Positions 61,391 to 64,000 of a stretch of DNA of 64,000 nt are shown piece by piece. The stretch's first letter is position 1. Each line of letters begins with the position of its first letter. The position numbers were made by a program, and so were the translations under genes. A model generated the notes under the pieces. That model searched no databases and was not told the DNA's origin. It saw nothing but the letters and a program-made list of their open reading frames with translations. Origin of the DNA: an uncultured Eubacteriales bacterium (GTDB lineage: Bacteria > Bacillota > Clostridia > Christensenellales > Aristaeellaceae); NCBI GenBank assembly GCA_902764915.1, contig CACWXY010000009.1, positions 1 to 64,000 on the forward strand. Direction: 5' to 3'.

Positions 61391-62580
61391 TCCCGTTCTC
61401 CTCCCGTCACTGTCTCTCTTTTTTCCACCATTGCCGCATACTGCAGTGTACGCTGGATCTGCCACAGGGGCATGGCAAAGGCATAGCGATAAAACTGCGC
61501 TGATGTATGATACTCTGACCCGCAGTCGCCCATAAGGCATGCATTGCTGAGCCGCGCCTGCAGCGCTTCATCCGAAAGAGCGCAGCGCGTAAAGTCCGCA
61601 AACGCGACAAACCCGCCCTGGGGCGGCAGCATCTGTGCCCCGGGAAACAGCGATTCTATGCCGCTCCTGAGCACCTGCGCGTTTTCCCTGAGCACCGTAA
61701 GCAGCGCCTCCAGCCATGCCTTTCCCTCCTCGGTAAACGCGCGCATCAGTCCCGCGTGCAGCATGGGATCCAGGCTCCCGTAATGATCCGCATACTTCTG
61801 ATGAATCACTCTTTCCCGAAGTTCTCTCCGGGGAATGATCAGGTTCGCATGGTTCACCCCGGTCAGGCTCATGCACTTGCCCAGGGATGTACTGCACACG
61901 CACAGCGTATCCGCATCAACAACACTCAGATAAGGGACCACAGGCGCAGTCAGTCCCAGTTCACCGAAGATCTCATCACAGAAGACCACAACCTCATGCT
62001 TCCGGGACAGCGCGTCAAGCCTTCGGATATCCTCTGCGCCCAGCGCCTGTCCGGTGGGATTGTTCGGCTGCGAGAAAACCAGGAGTGTACAGTCCGGGTC
62101 CGCCATGGCCTTTTCCAGTTTCTCCCAGTCCAGCGTATAGCGCAGATGTTCCCTGTCATAGCGCATGGCGCACAGCCGTGTTTCCTTGCCCATGCGGTCC
62201 GCAGCCTGCTTATAGCGGTTGTAGCCCGGCGTAAGGACCAGCATGTGCTGGGACGGCCCTACCAGCAGCCGCAGCAGGCTTGCCAGAGAAAAGATCGTGC
62301 CATGCATGGGAACGATCCAGTCCGTTTCAATATCCCAGTTCCGCACATGCTTCATCCACCACTGCACCCGCGTATTATACTGTTCCCCCTGCAGGGTAAA
62401 GGCATACAGTCCGCGCTTCGCGCACTCCATGACGCCCTCGGAAAACGCGGGACAGGTGGGGAAATCAAACTCCGCGCCCCAGAAATTGGCGAGCTGCTTC
62501 TCCTGCACCCACGCCGGTGCCATATTCCCCTTCAGGCTTTCAGTGCCCCTTCGGTCCACCAGTGTCTCAAAATCAAACAT
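61387..62580 (-). CDS. MalY/PatB-like PLP-dependent aminotransferase (cystathionine beta-lyase family)
   Basis: A 397-residue fold-type I PLP enzyme. It shows MFDFETLVDRRGTESLKGN (the first 19 residues, typical of MalY/PatB), LTPGYNRY, FSQPNNPTGQALG, VVFCDEIFGEL and CSTSLGKCMSLTGVNHAN with the Schiff-base Lys. The family splits C-S bonds (cystathionine, cysteine conjugates) or transaminates. In this copy the usual S-K-T-F-N Lys motif is altered to L-G-K-C-M, so activity may differ. ATG 62580 has GGGGGA 7 nt upstream. It lies 32 bp after oppF. Confidence 0.9.
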   Translation of the reverse strand: MFDFETLVDRRGTESLKGNMAPAWVQEKQLANFWGAEFDFPTCPAFSEGVMECAKRGLYAFTLQGEQYNTRVQWWMKHVRNWDIETDWIVPMHGTIFSLASLLRLLVGPSQHMLVLTPGYNRYKQAADRMGKETRLCAMRYDREHLRYTLDWEKLEKAMADPDCTLLVFSQPNNPTGQALGAEDIRRLDALSRKHEVVVFCDEIFGELGLTAPVVPYLSVVDADTLCVCSTSLGKCMSLTGVNHANLIIPRRELRERVIHQKYADHYGSLDPMLHAGLMRAFTEEGKAWLEALLTVLRENAQVLRSGIESLFPGAQMLPPQGGFVAFADFTRCALSDEALQARLSNACLMGDCGSEYHTSAQFYRYAFAMPLWQIQRTLQYAAMVEKRETVTGGERE

Positions 62581-62612
62581 GCTCTCTTCCCCCGTTAGCC
62601 TGCCTTCTTCCT

Positions 62613-63587
62613 TTATACGACCGGATGAAAGCAGGCTACACTGTGATCTCCGCCTGCAGATGCCAGCGGCGGTGTTTCCCTCCGGCACTGCTCTGTCGCA
62701 TACGGGCAGCGGCTGGCAAACCGGCAGCCGGGTCCCGGATTGATCGGGGAACCGATATCCCCCTGCATAAGACGCACGTCATGCGTGGCCTCATAGTCCG
62801 GGTCCGCCACCGGCACTGCGTCCAGAAGCCCTATGGTATACGGATGCCGCGGCGTATCATATACGCTTCTCACATCCCCGATCTCCACGATCTTTCCCAG
62901 ATACATGACCGCCACACGGTCTGAAATGAATCGCACCAGGGACAGGTCATGCGCCACCACCAGATAGGTCAGGTTCCGCTCCTTCTTCAGATCAATGAGC
63001 ATGTTCATCACCTGCGCCTGTACGGATACGTCCAGCGCAGAGGTCGCCTCATCGCACACAATGAATTCCGGATCCATGGCCAGTGCCCGGGCAATGCCCA
63101 CGCGCTGCCTCTGTCCGCCGGAGAACTCATGCGGAAAGCGATTGGCATGCTCCCGGTGCAGTCCCACCTGGTCCAGAAGCGCGTATACGCGCTCCATGCG
63201 TTCTTCCCGGTTCTTTCCGATATGATGCAGTTCCAGGCCTTCCCCGATAATCTCCCCGACCGTAAAGTACGGGTTCAGGGACGCGTACGGGTCCTGAAAG
63301 ATCATCTGCATGCGGCGGGGCAGGTGCGCCTTGCGGATCTGGCGGGCGGTATAGCCCGCAATATCCTCTCCGTCCAGCAGAATCTTTCCGGCGTCCGGGG
63401 TATAAAGCCTGACCAGCGTACGCCCCACCGTGGTTTTCCCGCAGCCGCTTTCCCCGACCAGGCCCAGGGTTTCTCCCCGGCGGATGGCAAAGCTCACGTC
63501 ATCCACGGCATACAGCGTTTTCCCGCGGCCCACGCGGAAGGTCTTGCGAAGGTTCTGTACATCCAGAAGTATCGGCTGGTCTGCCAT
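62613..63587 (-). CDS. oppF: Oligopeptide/dipeptide ABC transporter ATP-binding protein (OppF/DppF type)
   Basis: A 324-residue ATPase powering peptide import. Walker A is GLVGESGCGKTTVGRTL (about 40-56), Q-loop IFQDPYASLNPYFTVGE, signature FSGGQRQRVGIARAL, Walker B FIVCDEATSALDVS and the H-loop VAHDLS. The C-terminal oligopeptide-transporter extension has PGPGCRFASRCPYA, whose cysteines bind an iron-sulfur cluster in some relatives. ATG 63587 begins one base after the OppD stop. The gene order OppD-OppF is standard. Confidence 0.96.
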   Translation of the reverse strand: MADQPILLDVQNLRKTFRVGRGKTLYAVDDVSFAIRRGETLGLVGESGCGKTTVGRTLVRLYTPDAGKILLDGEDIAGYTARQIRKAHLPRRMQMIFQDPYASLNPYFTVGEIIGEGLELHHIGKNREERMERVYALLDQVGLHREHANRFPHEFSGGQRQRVGIARALAMDPEFIVCDEATSALDVSVQAQVMNMLIDLKKERNLTYLVVAHDLSLVRFISDRVAVMYLGKIVEIGDVRSVYDTPRHPYTIGLLDAVPVADPDYEATHDVRLMQGDIGSPINPGPGCRFASRCPYATEQCRRETPPLASAGGDHSVACFHPVV

Positions 63588-63588
63588 C

Positions 63589-64000
63589 TTACTCCGCCTC
63601 CCTTTCCGCTTTGCGCACTGTCCGGTCACGCCCGACCGGCGCCTCCACTTCCCGCGGACAGCGTCTGTCCAGCAGCCAGCACCGCGCTCTGTGCCCTGCG
63701 TCCACCTGATAGAATCCCGGATCCTCGCTCAGGCATGCCTGCATGCAGTACGGGCACCGGGCCGCGAACGCACAGCCCCTGGGCGGCGCAAACAGGTCCG
63801 GCGGCGTACCCGGAATGGACGAAAGCCGCGTACCCAGGTCCATCCGAAGACTGGGAATGCTCCCCAGAAGCCCCCAGGTATAGGGATGCCGGGGTGTATA
63901 GAAGATATCCCGAAGCGTACCCGATTCCACGATCTGTCCTGCATACATGACGGCGACACGGTCCGCCATTTTCGCCACAACGCCCAGGTTATGGGTGATA
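63589..64000 (-). CDS. oppD: Oligopeptide/dipeptide ABC transporter ATP-binding protein (OppD/DppD type), 3' part
   Basis: Only the last 136 or so codons lie in the window; the gene continues past 64000. The visible part starts in the H-loop region (ITHNLGVVAKMADRVAVMYAG). It runs through the C-terminal oligopeptide-transporter domain (HPYTWGLLGSIPSL, AARCPYCMQAC). It ends in a basic tail with GRDRTVRK. The permeases and binding protein should lie to the right. No sign of truncation other than the window edge. Confidence 0.93.
   Translation of the reverse strand, partial: ITHNLGVVAKMADRVAVMYAGQIVESGTLRDIFYTPRHPYTWGLLGSIPSLRMDLGTRLSSIPGTPPDLFAPPRGCAFAARCPYCMQACLSEDPGFYQVDAGHRARCWLLDRRCPREVEAPVGRDRTVRKAEREAE

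Overview
The window looks like a chromosomal segment of a Gram-positive Firmicute, most probably a Clostridia-class (Oscillospirales-like) gut bacterium. The evidence is a PyrR-controlled pyrimidine unit, a T-box leader, a spoVB-mazG-rqcP (yabM-yabN-yabO) gene order, SecG, RelQ, an IspDF fusion, ribosomal protein L17 with a long insertion, and a very large surface protein built of InlB-type and pilin-type domains. G+C is by eye a little above half. I saw no rRNA, tRNA, insertion sequence, prophage or CRISPR array. The taxonomic placement is inference from gene content.

Layout. 0.1-8.6 kb holds, mostly on the minus strand, a secreted 5'-nucleotidase, uracil permease and PyrR with its RNA attenuator, a plus-strand GntR regulator plus PHP phosphatase, and then SecG, a CDF metal exporter and the CCA-adding enzyme. 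8.7-12.1 kb is the alpha ribosomal operon (rpsM-rpsK-rpsD-rpoA-rplQ) behind a strong promoter and a structured leader of about 270 nt. 12.2-21.9 kb (minus) holds two paralogous ferredoxin-type aldo/keto reductases, a phosphohexomutase, an orphan protein, a degenerate M28-like membrane protein, TrmO and a SWIM-SNF2 helicase. 22.1-28.9 kb is one gene for a 2271-residue exported protein with 19 His/Cys repeats. 29.3-33.8 kb holds a DmpA-type peptidase, a C26 amidohydrolase, and a CNNM/CorC protein, a 37-residue membrane peptide and a CapA-like protein in one operon.

34.0-42.1 kb (plus) holds trkA-trkH potassium uptake, a short alkyltransferase-like protein, a SpoVB-type flippase, MazG, HU, RqcP and IspDF. 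42.3-48.9 kb holds an XRE regulator and, on the minus strand with its own promoter and terminator, a two-gene unit. This unit encodes a 1603-residue exonuclease-RecQ-UvrD fusion whose gene overlaps that of a CARF/DUF1887 (Card1-like) nuclease. It is my best candidate for an undescribed defence or repair system. 49.0-53.7 kb (plus) holds NAD synthetase, a small alarmone synthetase and asparagine synthetase behind an Asn-specific T-box that appears to act on translation. 53.8-64.0 kb (minus) is a long overlapping operon for peptide import and breakdown: OppD (cut by the window end), OppF, a MalY-like PLP enzyme, an ornithine-cyclodeaminase-like enzyme, two S9 peptidases, an M61-like aminopeptidase and a class V aminotransferase.

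How they work together. The secreted nucleotidase and uracil permease fit pyrimidine salvage under PyrR control. Potassium uptake, alarmone and NAD synthesis are housekeeping. The large surface protein, the DmpA and C26 hydrolases and the Opp/peptidase operon suggest a peptide-using, host-associated life. Positions of promoters, terminators and RNA elements were read by eye and are predictions.
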